A stretch of DNA of 64,000 nucleotides from Brevibacillus ruminantium (GTDB lineage: Bacteria > Bacillota > Bacilli > Brevibacillales > Brevibacillaceae): NCBI RefSeq assembly GCF_023746555.1, contig NZ_CP098755.1, positions 384,501 through 448,500 on the forward strand, given 5' to 3'. Below the pieces are notes generated by a model that saw nothing but the letters and a program-made list of their open reading frames with translations, searched no databases and was not told the DNA's origin. This document shows positions 1-8,717 of this stretch, in pieces. Within the stretch, counting starts at the first letter, position 1; each line of letters starts with the position of its first letter. The position numbers and the translations under genes are program-made.

Positions 1-1
1 T

Positions 2-805
2 CCTGAATTCGCGGCAATGGCGATCGCCATGTGGGTGTATCGGGAAGCTGGATGGATCAGACAACCAGCAAAGATTTTCCTCGCGCCCTCGATCACTGCC
101 GTTATTGGATTTTTAATCAATCAATTAGACATTGCTTTTCTGGGGAAAGTGAGCCTGACTCTAGTACTTGTGATGCTGGTTTTGCGTATCATGCAATCAA
201 GCTTGGGACCATCCATTGCAACGGGATTGCTGCCGGTTGTCACCTCTGCAAGCGATTGGACATTCATTTTCGTCGCCATCCTGTGCATGATCATATTGAT
301 GCTTGGTGTAATCCTGTTTGGATTGCATAAGGGACTTGAAAAAAATGTGAACATTCAGTATCGGTACATGCTGCTTTTCTTAATTCTTACATTCATCTGG
401 ATTGGTTTATGTTGGTGCGTAGGTTACCAGCTTTCTATCATCCCGCCCATCCTAGTCGTTGTTTATGAGTCGCTACAAAAACCGATGTACAATGGAAGGA
501 TGGCTTTTAAACAAGGGCTGGCATTGACAATTTCCGCCACTGTCGGAACACTGTTATACTTTGCTATTGATTCATGGATATTGGCAGCGGTGTTGGATAT
601 GATTTTGATGCTTATTCTGTTACAAATTATTGGTATCCGTCTCCCGGCGGTATTCGCCTTTCCCTTGCTACCGTATGTCTTCCCAGATGATCTCATAGTA
701 AAGCTGCCTCTCGGTACATTGATTACATGTTTTTTTATGTTTAGTTCACTGTTGGCTTATAAAAAGCTTGAAATGAGGCAGAGGGGAAAAGTCATGCAAG
801 TGTAG
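2..805 (+). CDS. Multi-pass membrane protein, 5' end outside the window
   Basis: The reading frame is open to the left edge, so the gene is cut by the window. The first internal ATG is at 17, but coding residues PEFAA precede it. About 267 residues are visible, almost all in hydrophobic segments (roughly seven to eight helices) separated by short charged loops, ending in a basic tail (KKLEMRQRGK). The pattern of small helices with SITAVIGF and SIATGLLP recalls HPP-type integral membrane proteins, but I cannot assign a family with confidence. It stands alone on the plus strand, converges with dapA, and is separated from it by a hairpin terminator. No function is claimed beyond membrane location. 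Confidence 0.6.
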   Translation, partial: PEFAAMAIAMWVYREAGWIRQPAKIFLAPSITAVIGFLINQLDIAFLGKVSLTLVLVMLVLRIMQSSLGPSIATGLLPVVTSASDWTFIFVAILCMIILMLGVILFGLHKGLEKNVNIQYRYMLLFLILTFIWIGLCWCVGYQLSIIPPILVVVYESLQKPMYNGRMAFKQGLALTISATVGTLLYFAIDSWILAAVLDMILMLILLQIIGIRLPAVFAFPLLPYVFPDDLIVKLPLGTLITCFFMFSSLLAYKKLEMRQRGKVMQV

Positions 806-900
806 GATGATTGCAGATTAAGAATCGAGCCGCAGTCATTGCATTCATCATGAAAGCAACCGGTAATAGAACGATTAGCGGAACCCGGCCCATGTAATTG

Positions 901-942
901 AAACATCCCGTTCCACTTCGACCGTGGATCGGGATGTTTTGT
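901..942. terminator. Hairpin terminator between convergent genes
   Basis: AAACATCCCG TTCCAC and its complement GTGGA TCGGGATGTTT form a long, slightly imperfect stem with loop TTCGACC, followed on the plus strand by TTTTGTTC. It lies between the membrane protein gene (+) and dapA (-) and probably ends transcripts from the left, possibly from both sides. Confidence 0.7.
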
Positions 943-970
943 TCAATGCCAGAAATGTAGGAGACAACTT

Positions 971-1867
971 TCAACGAGATACTTTTTTCTCCAAACTAAC
1001 GATAGCTTTCAATTGTTGCTGCAACTCCGGGCTTATCGTTGTCATCGGAAGGCGGAGTTTATCAGAGCGAATGTGGCCGATCTCGGCAAGAAACCATTTA
1101 AGTGGAGCCGGATTCGGTTCGGCGAATAATAGATTGACAAGCGGCAGCAGGCTGTCAAACAGCAGTTTGGCGTCACTTACTTTTCCTGCTTTAAAAAGCT
1201 CAAACACACGAATAAATTGATCGGTGTTCACGTTAGCGCTGGCAAGTATCCCCCCTGTAGCGCCACAGCAAAGCGAATCAAAAAAAAGTTCGTCGTCGCC
1301 ACATAGCACCGGTTTGCTAATGGAGCAAGTCAATTCACGTACCTGTTTAACGTTTCCTGTACTGTCTTTAAGTCCAATCACATGTGCCATATGCATGATG
1401 GTTCGTAGTGTATCCAATTCCAGCGACACCCCTGTACGATGAGGGATATCATATACAATAATCGGCAAGCCTGCCTCAGCTAAGGAGGCGAAGTGCTGGA
1501 TTATACCTTGCTGCGAAGGACGGTTATAATAGGGTGTGACAACGAGAGCCGCATCTGCCCCATGTGTTTTAGCTTGTATCGTTTTTTTAACGGTTGACGC
1601 TGTATTATTTGTTCCTGTACCAACAATCACCGGAATTTCTTGCGATGCGGGAGAGGCATTTCGTACAGATTTAATGATAAGCTCCAACTCGTCTGGCTCA
1701 ATAGCGGGAGATTCGCCAGTCGTGCCGTTTACAACTAAGCCATGAATTCCTTTCGTAATGAATTGTTGAACGAGTTTGCTTAACGAATCAAGGTCAAGTC
1801 CGCCCTCCAAATCAAAAGGGGTAACAATAGGAACGAATACTCCATGCAAATCTTGTTCTGTTAGCAT
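971..1867 (-). CDS. dapA: 4-hydroxy-tetrahydrodipicolinate synthase family protein
   Basis: Class I aldolase of the DHDPS/N-acetylneuraminate lyase family, expected to condense pyruvate with aspartate semialdehyde in the diaminopimelate/lysine and dipicolinate pathway. Visible family marks are NGTTGES (Thr49-Thr50 acceptor loop), TPYYNRP with the catalytic Tyr at 113/114, HRTG with Arg144, and Schiff-base Lys167 in IGLKDSTG. At 298 residues it has the usual length. I place the start at 1867 because GGAG lies 9 bases upstream; an ATG at 1882 also exists but lacks a ribosome binding site. Its start region abuts the 3' end of the hisC fragment, so the two were once co-transcribed. This may be an extra copy and not the housekeeping dapA; other DHDPS-family aldolases look alike. 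Confidence 0.85.
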   Translation of the reverse strand: MLTEQDLHGVFVPIVTPFDLEGGLDLDSLSKLVQQFITKGIHGLVVNGTTGESPAIEPDELELIIKSVRNASPASQEIPVIVGTGTNNTASTVKKTIQAKTHGADAALVVTPYYNRPSQQGIIQHFASLAEAGLPIIVYDIPHRTGVSLELDTLRTIMHMAHVIGLKDSTGNVKQVRELTCSISKPVLCGDDELFFDSLCCGATGGILASANVNTDQFIRVFELFKAGKVSDAKLLFDSLLPLVNLLFAEPNPAPLKWFLAEIGHIRSDKLRLPMTTISPELQQQLKAIVSLEKKVSR

Positions 1868-1872
1868 ATCGC

Positions 1873-2577
1873 TCAACTCCATTCAAAAAGATTTTGCGAA
1901 GCCAAGATTTCTGTTAACTCTTTAATGAAGGCCGTGTTTTCTTCTTCTTTACCTATCGAAACACGAACATGGTGGGGAAGCTGCCATATGCCTCCGTAAC
2001 GAACAATGATCCCTTTGTTCAACAACTGTTCATAAATCAATTTCGCATTTGGACCAAGCTCGACAAGGATAAAGTTGCTCATGCTTTCAATGAATGGAAG
2101 GCGCAGCTCTTGGAACGCATGGTAAAGCTGCTCGCGGCCACGGGTATTCGATTGAAGAGACAGCTGGACATGCTCGTCATCCTGAAGAGCCGCCGCTGCC
2201 GCCACTTGTGCCAAAGCATTTACATTAAATGGTTCCTTAACCTTCATAATGTGCTTGATAATGTCTGCCGAAGCTGCCCCAAAACCAACCCGCAATCCCG
2301 CCAGCCCATATATTTTTGAAAAGGTCTGAAGCACGATAAGCGGATAACCCGCGCGAACAAATTCCAGCCCGTTTGTATAATCGGATGCCGTAGCGAATTG
2401 ACTGTAAGCCGCATCAAACAACACAAGCATATGTTTTGGCAGAACATCGAGCAGATGATGCATGACGCGTTTCGATATATAGGTGCCGGTAGGGTTATTG
2501 GGCGAACAGATGCAGAGCATTTTGCTCCGTTCCGTAACCGCTTCTACGATCTTAAAAAAGATAATTGTGATGATCAA
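1873..2577 (-). pseudogene. hisC: 5'-truncated histidinol-phosphate aminotransferase (hisC-like)
   Basis: The product matches the C-terminal two thirds of HisC-type PLP aminotransferases: CSPNNPTGT (substrate loop), LVLFDAAYSQF, TFSKIYGLAGLRVGFG with the PLP lysine, and a normal C-terminus. Recognisable homology starts only around IVEAVTERSK, near 2550. Full-length HisC is about 360 residues, so roughly 130 N-terminal residues, including part of the cofactor pocket, are missing. The bases ahead (MIITIIFFK) do not look like HisC and no ribosome binding site is seen. A terminator of the upstream regulator gene lies just before it, so it is probably a dead remnant left by a deletion. It runs into the dapA ribosome binding site. 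Confidence 0.8.
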
Positions 2578-2620
2578 ATGCGGCGTACATGAGGTTGATT
2601 AAAGCGGGAAATAACAGTTC

Positions 2621-2656
2621 CAAAGAAAAGAAGAGACTAGTACCTATAGTCCCTTC
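2621..2656 (-). terminator. Terminator of the MocR-type regulator
   Basis: Read on the minus strand, GAAGGGACTA and TAGTCTCTTC form a stem (one mismatch) with loop TAGGTAC, followed by the T-rich tail TTTTCTTT. It sits directly after the regulator stop codon and separates it from the hisC remnant. Confidence 0.7.
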
Positions 2657-2672
2657 TCACAACTGCTTGATT

Positions 2673-4115
2673 TTATTTGTCACGTGTCATACTGCGCAAG
2701 GCATCGGCAAAACGAGAAATGGCCGGTTCAATTTGCTCTTCCTGGACTCGTCCATATGTAAATCGAACATACCCTTTCTGCGTGCCGAAAACACTCCCAG
2801 GTACATATACGACTCCTCTTTTAATTGCCTCTTTTAACAACTGTTGTTCGTTTACGTCTGCCCTTATTTTACACCAGATGTGAATGCCGCCCTCAGGCAC
2901 CAACGTGTCTATCTGATCACTCAGTTGATCGTAGAGTGAGAAGACGATTTTGTCTCTTTTAAATATCAGAGACTCTCGAAGATGATGCAAATGGGTTGAA
3001 AAATCATCGGAGGATAAAAACTGGTTTGCTATCCATTCCGGGATGATGCTGTGTCCAAAATCGATTTGCTGTTTGGCATCCGCCAAACGCTCGATCACAG
3101 TTTGGGGACCAAATATCCATCCGATACGCAGTCCGGAAGCCACGATTTTGCTGAGAGAACTAACGTAAAGAACGCTCCCATTTTGGTCCAAGGATTTCAA
3201 TGTTGGCACATGTGACTGATCAAAAGCGGTTAAACTGTATGGGTCATCCTCGATAATCGGGATTCCGTAGTAAGAGGAGATTTCCAATACCCTTTTTCTT
3301 CGTTCCAGGTTGAGAAATGAGCCATTGGGATTTTGAAAATTGGGGTTAAGAAACACCATTTTAATACGATGCTGCTTATGTAATTGTACAATATCATCCG
3401 GATTTATCCCTTGATCATCAACAGGTAACAAAAAGGCCCGGAGTCCGGCTGATTTAAACAGAGGCAATGAATAGCAATAGGAGGGGTCTTCGATCGCAAC
3501 GGCATCGCCTGGTTGAAGCAAGCACTGCACGATCAGGTACAGAGCCTGCTGTGCCCCTGAAGTAACCAAGATAGAGGAGGAGGTTGCAGGAATGGTTCTG
3601 AACTCTTTGAGGTGTTTGGCGATGGTTTCACGAAGTTTCACGTTGCCTTGTGGATGATCATAGCCAACATGGTAATTGAAATCCTGATTGGACATGATCT
3701 CGCGAAAATATTGCGAAGCAGATAAATCGGGTGAAAGCTCTCCGCTAGCCAGATCAATGATGTCAACATCAGATGACTCTTTCCGTATCGTTCGCATCAT
3801 AGCTGTGTTTGGCAAAAAGGAGCCTGTTTCAATTAATTTTCCCCAGTTCGGAATACGTTTGCTTTGTCTGCCCCATATATTTCTGCTGACGATAGTCCCT
3901 TTTCCTTGTAATCTTTCTACAATACCGAAGCCATGCAACTCTTCATAGGCAGCGACAATTGTCGAGCGATTTACGCCTAATTCTTTTGCAAACAAACGCT
4001 CCGATGGAAGGGGAGTTCCTGAAGGAAACTCTCCATTGGAGATTCTCTGTTCCAGGTATTGGGCGATTTGCTTGTAGACAGGTAGTTGACTTTCACGATC
4101 GGGCTTCCAATCCAT
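2673..4115 (-). CDS. MocR/PdxR-type regulator (GntR helix-turn-helix plus aminotransferase domain)
   Basis: About 480 residues. The first 75 form a GntR winged helix (LPVYKQIAQYLEQRI, LPSERLFAKELGVNRST). From about residue 115 an aspartate-aminotransferase fold follows, with HPQGN, TSGAQQAL, the PLP lysine in SSLSKIVASGLRIGW, and VRFTYG near the end. Such proteins sense PLP or amino-compound ligands and usually control a neighbouring metabolic gene. Start at 4115 (ATG of MDWKPDR) is preferred because GGAAG lies 11 bases upstream; a GTG at 4127 is also possible but its ribosome binding site would touch the codon. It is one of three MocR proteins in the window but is clearly distinct from the other two, which resemble each other. 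Its likely targets are its own promoter and the adjacent aminotransferase/dapA genes (inference). Confidence 0.88.
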   Translation of the reverse strand: MDWKPDRESQLPVYKQIAQYLEQRISNGEFPSGTPLPSERLFAKELGVNRSTIVAAYEELHGFGIVERLQGKGTIVSRNIWGRQSKRIPNWGKLIETGSFLPNTAMMRTIRKESSDVDIIDLASGELSPDLSASQYFREIMSNQDFNYHVGYDHPQGNVKLRETIAKHLKEFRTIPATSSSILVTSGAQQALYLIVQCLLQPGDAVAIEDPSYCYSLPLFKSAGLRAFLLPVDDQGINPDDIVQLHKQHRIKMVFLNPNFQNPNGSFLNLERRKRVLEISSYYGIPIIEDDPYSLTAFDQSHVPTLKSLDQNGSVLYVSSLSKIVASGLRIGWIFGPQTVIERLADAKQQIDFGHSIIPEWIANQFLSSDDFSTHLHHLRESLIFKRDKIVFSLYDQLSDQIDTLVPEGGIHIWCKIRADVNEQQLLKEAIKRGVVYVPGSVFGTQKGYVRFTYGRVQEEQIEPAISRFADALRSMTRDK

Positions 4116-4315
4116 AACAGGAGTCACTTCCTTATACTCACTCGTAATTCTCGGCGGATGGAGATTATTCTATACAACTGGAATGTTCATTTCAACTTGC
4201 CGGATCGATCATTGATTCTTATCGAGAGATTACAGGGCTTCGCAAGAGGTTATTCTGTAAGGTTGACAGGCAAAAGGGCGAATGAGTAAGTAACTGTGTC
4301 ATTCATTTTTTCATG

Positions 4316-4361
4316 CCCCAAATGTGGATGAAGCCACTGTTCATCCGCATTTGGGGTTTCT
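4316..4361 (+). terminator. Strong hairpin in the regulator-qoxA gap
   Basis: CCCCAAATG-GGATGAA pairs with TTCATCC-CATTTGGGG around loop GCCACTG, followed by TTTCTTT on the plus strand. No plus-strand gene ends upstream, so it may be an attenuator, the 3' end of a small RNA, or a relic. The remainder of the 4116-4564 gap holds the two divergent promoters, which I could not place with certainty. Confidence 0.5.
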
Positions 4362-4564
4362 TTCTGATCCTCCTGTGAAGATTATTTGGCGGCTTTGTAT
4401 CAAAATGTTGAACATGGTGGAGGGAAACGGTAATGGACTGGATGGCGACTTTTTTAACAGCGTCCAGTAGCATATGTTTGTGCGATGGAGGTTAACCGCC
4501 GAACGTGCAATCACAGGGCTGGAGCTTGAAAAGGCACCATTGTGAATTCTTAAGGAGGGTAGCG

Positions 4565-5464
4565 ATGAAAACGAAATGGGCATTCATCACTTTCATACTT
4601 GCTGCGTTTAGCATGCTTACAGGTTGTAGCAGCTTAATGGTCTTAGACCCAAAAGGGCCTCAAGCGCAAACGCAGGCAGATGTGATACTGATATCCATTT
4701 GGACGATGGCCTTTGTAATCTTGGTTGTCGTTGTTATTTTTGTGTATATGATCCTGAAATACCGCGCGTCTAGGCAAGAGGAAGATTATGAACCTCCCTA
4801 CATTGAAGGGAGTACACTCGTCGAACTGATTTGTGTAGGTATTCCGGTAATATTGGTCATTTGCCTTTCCGTCATTTCTGTGAAAAGCAACTATATCGTT
4901 GAACAAAGACCAGAAGGATATGAGAATAAAGAACCTTTAGTGATTTACGCATCCTCTTCCAATTGGAAATGGCATTTCAGTTATCCGGAAGAGGGTATTG
5001 AAACGGTCAACTACCTCTATATCCCAACAGACCGACCTTTAGAATTTAAGCTGTATTCGTATGGTCCCATCACCAGTTTTTGGATACCGCAGCTGGGCGG
5101 GCAAAAATATGCGATGGCAGACATGGTAACCACCTTACACTTGGCAGCAGATGTTCCGGGTGAATACATGGGACGTAACGCGAACTTCAGCGGGAAGGGA
5201 TTTGCTGAAAATATTTTTAACGTGAAAGCCATGTCTGAAGATGCCTTCGATAAATGGGTAGAGAAGGTGAAAGATACGGCGGATCCGCTTACAGAAGAGA
5301 AGTTTGAGCAATTGTTGGAGCCAGGCCACGTGGGACAATACACTTTTACGGGTACTCATTTGGCTTTTCGACCCGCCCCAGAAGGGGAACATGGCGGGCA
5401 TCATCACGGTTCAGGTGATTCAGGTTCCAAGCAGATGTCAGAAGACACTCACAGTACTCACTAG
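4565..5464 (+). CDS. qoxA: Quinol oxidase aa3-600 subunit II
   Basis: Subunit II of a heme-copper menaquinol oxidase: it docks quinol on the outer membrane face and feeds electrons to subunit I. The N-terminus is a lipoprotein signal with lipobox MLTGCSS, followed by two membrane helices (about residues 38-62 and 82-104) and an extracytoplasmic cupredoxin-like domain (SSNWKWHFSYPEEG, SFWIPQLGGQKYAM). The paired cysteines of a CuA centre are absent, which points to a quinol and not a cytochrome c oxidase. The tail is His-rich (GEHGGHHHGSG). The start at 4565 follows TAAGGAGGG; an ATG-equivalent 60 bases upstream lacks a site. First gene of a four-gene operon. Confidence 0.95.
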   Translation: MKTKWAFITFILAAFSMLTGCSSLMVLDPKGPQAQTQADVILISIWTMAFVILVVVVIFVYMILKYRASRQEEDYEPPYIEGSTLVELICVGIPVILVICLSVISVKSNYIVEQRPEGYENKEPLVIYASSSNWKWHFSYPEEGIETVNYLYIPTDRPLEFKLYSYGPITSFWIPQLGGQKYAMADMVTTLHLAADVPGEYMGRNANFSGKGFAENIFNVKAMSEDAFDKWVEKVKDTADPLTEEKFEQLLEPGHVGQYTFTGTHLAFRPAPEGEHGGHHHGSGDSGSKQMSEDTHSTH

Positions 5465-5530
5465 ACATTGGGAATCTCTCGTCATGCTTGACAACAAACA
5501 TCCGATTTTACCGAAAGGAGCTTCTCGCGT

Positions 5531-7483
5531 ATGGATTATTTTGATCTATTTGCTGTCCCCCATCCAAGTCCTGCTATTTACGCATCGATGGTTGCCATCG
5601 GTCTTACCATAATCGCAATCGTCTCCGGGTTAACCTATTTTAAAAAGTGGGGGTATCTGTGGCGGGAATGGCTAACGACAGTAGACCACAAACGTATCGG
5701 GATTATGTATTTGATCTCTGCTTTGTTGATGTTATTCCGAGGCGGGGCAGATGCTATCATGATGCGTGCTCAAACAGCCGTGCCCGATAACACGTTGCTC
5801 GATGCCCAGCATTACAATGAAATTTTTACAGCACATGGGACGATCATGCTCATCTTTATGGCGATGCCTTTTATTTACGCATTCATGAACTTCGTCGTTC
5901 CTTTGCAAATTGGAGCACGCGACGTAGCTTTCCCGCGTCTGAATGCACTCAGTTTCTGGTTGTTTTTCATGGGGGCCATGCTATTCAACATCGCATTTGT
6001 GATTGGTGGTGCTCCCGATGCAGGGTGGTCTGCTTATTTTCCTCTTGCAGGTAATGATTTCAGTCCCTCTGTTGGAACCAACTATTATGCGCTGGCTCTA
6101 CAGATCTCCGGACTGGGGACGTTACTATCGGGAATTAACTTTATCACGACGATTCTTAAAATGAGGGCACCAGGTATCACATTAATGAAAATGCCAATGT
6201 TCACATGGTCTGCCCTGGCTACGAACGTGATCGTCGTCTTCGCGTTTCCTGTCTTGACCGTGGCGCTTATCATGATGACGATGGACCGCCTGTTTGGAAC
6301 ACATTTCTTCGCCTCGACGAATGGCGGGATGGACATGCTTTGGGCGAACTTATTCTGGGTATGGGGCCATCCCGAGGTTTATATCCTCGTTCTGCCGGCA
6401 TTCGGTATTTATAGTGAGATTATCTCCACGTTTGCACGCAGGAACTTGTATGGGTATAAGTCCATGGTTGCCTCTATGGTGATCATCTCTCTCCTGTCTT
6501 TCCTGGTATGGACACACCATTTCTTCACGATGGGACAAGGAGCGTTGACGAACAGTATCTTTTCCATTACAACCATGGCCATTGCGGTTCCGACCGGGAT
6601 CAAGATTTTTAACTGGCTGTTCACGTTATGGAAAGGAAAAATTGTCTTTACCGTTCCCATGCTGTATTCGCTGGGATTTATTCCGATTTTCTTAATCGGT
6701 GGGGTTACCGGGGTGATGCTTGGCATGTCGGCAGCCGATTACCAATACCATAATACAATGTTTCTGGTAGCTCACTTCCATTATGTCATTATCCCAGGCG
6801 TTGTCTTTGCCATGATCGCAGGTCTGACTTACTGGTGGCCCAAAATGTTCGGCTTTATGCTCAATGAAAGATTAGGGAAATGGGCATTCTGGTTTATCGC
6901 CATCAGCTTCAACGTAGCATTTTTTCCCATGCTCCTTTCCGGATTAGATGGTCAGGCACGCCGCATGTACACGTACTCGGAATCAACTGGATTTGGGCTA
7001 TACAACTTCATCTCCTTCATTGGAGCCATTGGATTACTGATCGGATTTGTCCTCCTTGTTTACAACATTTACTGGAGTGTTCGGTATGCGCCAAGAGATA
7101 TAAGCACCGACCCATGGGATGCACGTTCGCTTGAATGGGCTACCCACACCCCCGTACCGCATTACAATTTTGCTATACTGCCCCAGACTCGTTCTATTGA
7201 GGCATTCTGGGATATGAAAAAGAAGAATCAAACCTTGTTTACGGGTGACTATGAAAAGATTCACATGCCCAATAACAGTGGGGTACCGTTTATCATGAGT
7301 TGTTTGTTCTTCGTATGGGGATTTGCGTTTGTATTCAGCATGTGGGTTGTAGCGATCCTCGCCACAGCGGGTATCTTTGTCTTAATGGCTTGCCGCTCGT
7401 TTGAAAAGGATCACGGTCACTATATCTCTGTGAATGAGATTGAATGGACAGAGACACAAAAACTGCGAGGTGTTAATCGATGA
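5531..7483 (+). CDS. qoxB: Quinol oxidase aa3-600 subunit I
   Basis: Catalytic subunit that reduces oxygen and pumps protons. At 650 residues with about 14 membrane helices it matches QoxB/CyoB length. Ligand motifs are intact: FTAHGTIM (low-spin heme His), WVWGHPEVYILVLPAFG (Cu-B His with the cross-linked Tyr), WTHHFF (two Cu-B His) and HFHYVI (high-spin and low-spin heme His). The start has AAAGGAG eight bases upstream. The gene lies 66 bases after qoxA and its stop overlaps qoxC by four bases (ATGA). ctaB, needed to make its heme, is encoded 4 kb downstream. Confidence 0.97.
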   Translation: MDYFDLFAVPHPSPAIYASMVAIGLTIIAIVSGLTYFKKWGYLWREWLTTVDHKRIGIMYLISALLMLFRGGADAIMMRAQTAVPDNTLLDAQHYNEIFTAHGTIMLIFMAMPFIYAFMNFVVPLQIGARDVAFPRLNALSFWLFFMGAMLFNIAFVIGGAPDAGWSAYFPLAGNDFSPSVGTNYYALALQISGLGTLLSGINFITTILKMRAPGITLMKMPMFTWSALATNVIVVFAFPVLTVALIMMTMDRLFGTHFFASTNGGMDMLWANLFWVWGHPEVYILVLPAFGIYSEIISTFARRNLYGYKSMVASMVIISLLSFLVWTHHFFTMGQGALTNSIFSITTMAIAVPTGIKIFNWLFTLWKGKIVFTVPMLYSLGFIPIFLIGGVTGVMLGMSAADYQYHNTMFLVAHFHYVIIPGVVFAMIAGLTYWWPKMFGFMLNERLGKWAFWFIAISFNVAFFPMLLSGLDGQARRMYTYSESTGFGLYNFISFIGAIGLLIGFVLLVYNIYWSVRYAPRDISTDPWDARSLEWATHTPVPHYNFAILPQTRSIEAFWDMKKKNQTLFTGDYEKIHMPNNSGVPFIMSCLFFVWGFAFVFSMWVVAILATAGIFVLMACRSFEKDHGHYISVNEIEWTETQKLRGVNR

Positions 7484-8082
7484 AAATAGATCACTCGCTG
7501 CCTCTGGAGTATCGTACAGAAGAAAACCGTTTGAAAATTTTAGGATTCTGGATTTTCCTTGGTGCTGAAATTGTTCTTTTCGGTACGCTTTTCGCGTCAT
7601 ACTTTACACTTTTTGATCGTACTGGGAGTGGTCCGAGTGGGGCCGAAATTTTTGAAATTGCTCCAGTCGTTGTTGAAACGCTGTTACTTTTGACGAGCAG
7701 CTTTACAATTGGTCTAGGTGTTCATGCCATGCGAATGGGCAACAAGAAGGCCATGTTGACATTCTTTGCGGTCACACTTCTTCTGGGACTTGGGTTTTTA
7801 GGAGTAGAAATCTATGAGTTTACTCATTATGTTCACATTGGGGCAGGACTACAGACGAGTGCATTTACAGCGATCCTGCTAACCACATTAGGTACACATG
7901 GAGCTCACGTTACCTTTGGTTTATTCTGGGGGCTGTTTATCATCATGCAAGTAAAACGGGATGGTTTGATACCTGAGACAGCCAATAAATCCTTCATTTT
8001 TTCCCTGTATTGGCACTTCTTGGACGTAGTGTGGATTTTCATCTTCAGCTTCGTCTACTTGAAAGGGATGATGCAAACATGA
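7480..8082 (+). CDS. qoxC: Quinol oxidase subunit III
   Basis: A 200-residue protein with five membrane helices in the subunit III pattern: LKILGFWIFLGAEIVLFGTLFASY at the start, HGAHVTFGLFW in the middle, and YWHFLDVVWIFIFSFVYL at the end. It is a structural subunit of the oxidase. ATGA overlaps with qoxB upstream and qoxD downstream show translational coupling of equimolar subunits. Confidence 0.95.
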   Translation: MKIDHSLPLEYRTEENRLKILGFWIFLGAEIVLFGTLFASYFTLFDRTGSGPSGAEIFEIAPVVVETLLLLTSSFTIGLGVHAMRMGNKKAMLTFFAVTLLLGLGFLGVEIYEFTHYVHIGAGLQTSAFTAILLTTLGTHGAHVTFGLFWGLFIIMQVKRDGLIPETANKSFIFSLYWHFLDVVWIFIFSFVYLKGMMQT

Positions 8083-8363
8083 GTGAACTATTCCCGCGCA
8101 AACAAGTAATGGGCTTTCTGTATTCGATGATTCTTACGGTAATAGCTCTTGCTGTCTACTTCCTCGATCTGTCTTTTTCGGTAGGAATGACAATCTTGCT
8201 GATCACGGCGTTTTTACAGGCAGGCCTTCAACTGGTAGTGTTTATGCATGCCGGTGAAACTGCGGATAAAGGGGCGATCTACACCAATCTTTACTATGCC
8301 TTGTTCATTGCTCTGGTCACCGTGTTCGGTACCTTGCTCTGCATGATCTGGGGGTATGCATAA
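8079..8363 (+). CDS. qoxD: Quinol oxidase subunit IV
   Basis: A 94-residue protein with three membrane helices and the family signature QAGLQLVVFMHAGE. The start at 8079 overlaps the qoxC stop as ATGA; a longer open frame exists upstream but would overlap qoxC heavily and has no ribosome binding site. The last gene of the operon is followed by a strong terminator. Confidence 0.92.
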   Translation: MSELFPRKQVMGFLYSMILTVIALAVYFLDLSFSVGMTILLITAFLQAGLQLVVFMHAGETADKGAIYTNLYYALFIALVTVFGTLLCMIWGYA

Positions 8364-8388
8364 TCGTTGGATGAAAAGCTCACAGGAA

Positions 8389-8420
8389 AAGGCGAATTCG
8401 CATTGAATTCGCCTTTTTGT
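8389..8420 (+). terminator. qox operon terminator
   Basis: AAGGCGAATTC and GAATTCGCCTT form an 11 bp perfect stem with loop GCATT, followed by a T-rich tail. It lies 26 bases after the qoxD stop. Confidence 0.88.
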
Positions 8421-8530
8421 TTATACTTTCGGGAAGTTTAGCTTCGATGACGTGTTAAATGATGAAAGTATAAGAAAAACGAAGGCTTTCGCTATTGGAC
8501 TTGGCGATAAGCCAAGTTTTTCCAATGACT
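8421..8530. repeat. Dispersed intergenic repeat, copy A
   Basis: Begins with TACTTTCGG shortly after the qox terminator and contains CGAAGGCTTTCG and the hairpin block CTTGGCGATAAGCCAAG plus TTTTTC (8500-8522), enclosed by ATTGG/CCAAT. Copy B at 38361-38450 carries the same blocks in a different order and also follows a terminator. The rest of the 8364-8717 gap shows no gene; the malic enzyme promoter should be there but I could not fix its boxes. Confidence 0.55.
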
Positions 8531-8717
8531 GCTCGGTTAAGGGGTGTTCACATTTTTGTTGAATTTGTTTGGCTTCTGTCATCGTAACGAGTATGTAATC
8601 AGCGATTCCGTCTATAACAGGGCAATTGGATGAGGCAAAGAATACGTCACTGGATCAGTTCGATGTTTGAGATAAGAAATATAATGTAGCCAAATTTATT
8701 TGAAAGGAGTTTTATCC

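Noticed and set aside
8500-8522. Hairpin read as a second terminator of qoxD
   Set aside because: A full terminator already precedes it, and the identical block recurs 30 kb away in another context, so a repeat is the better explanation, though it may also terminate.
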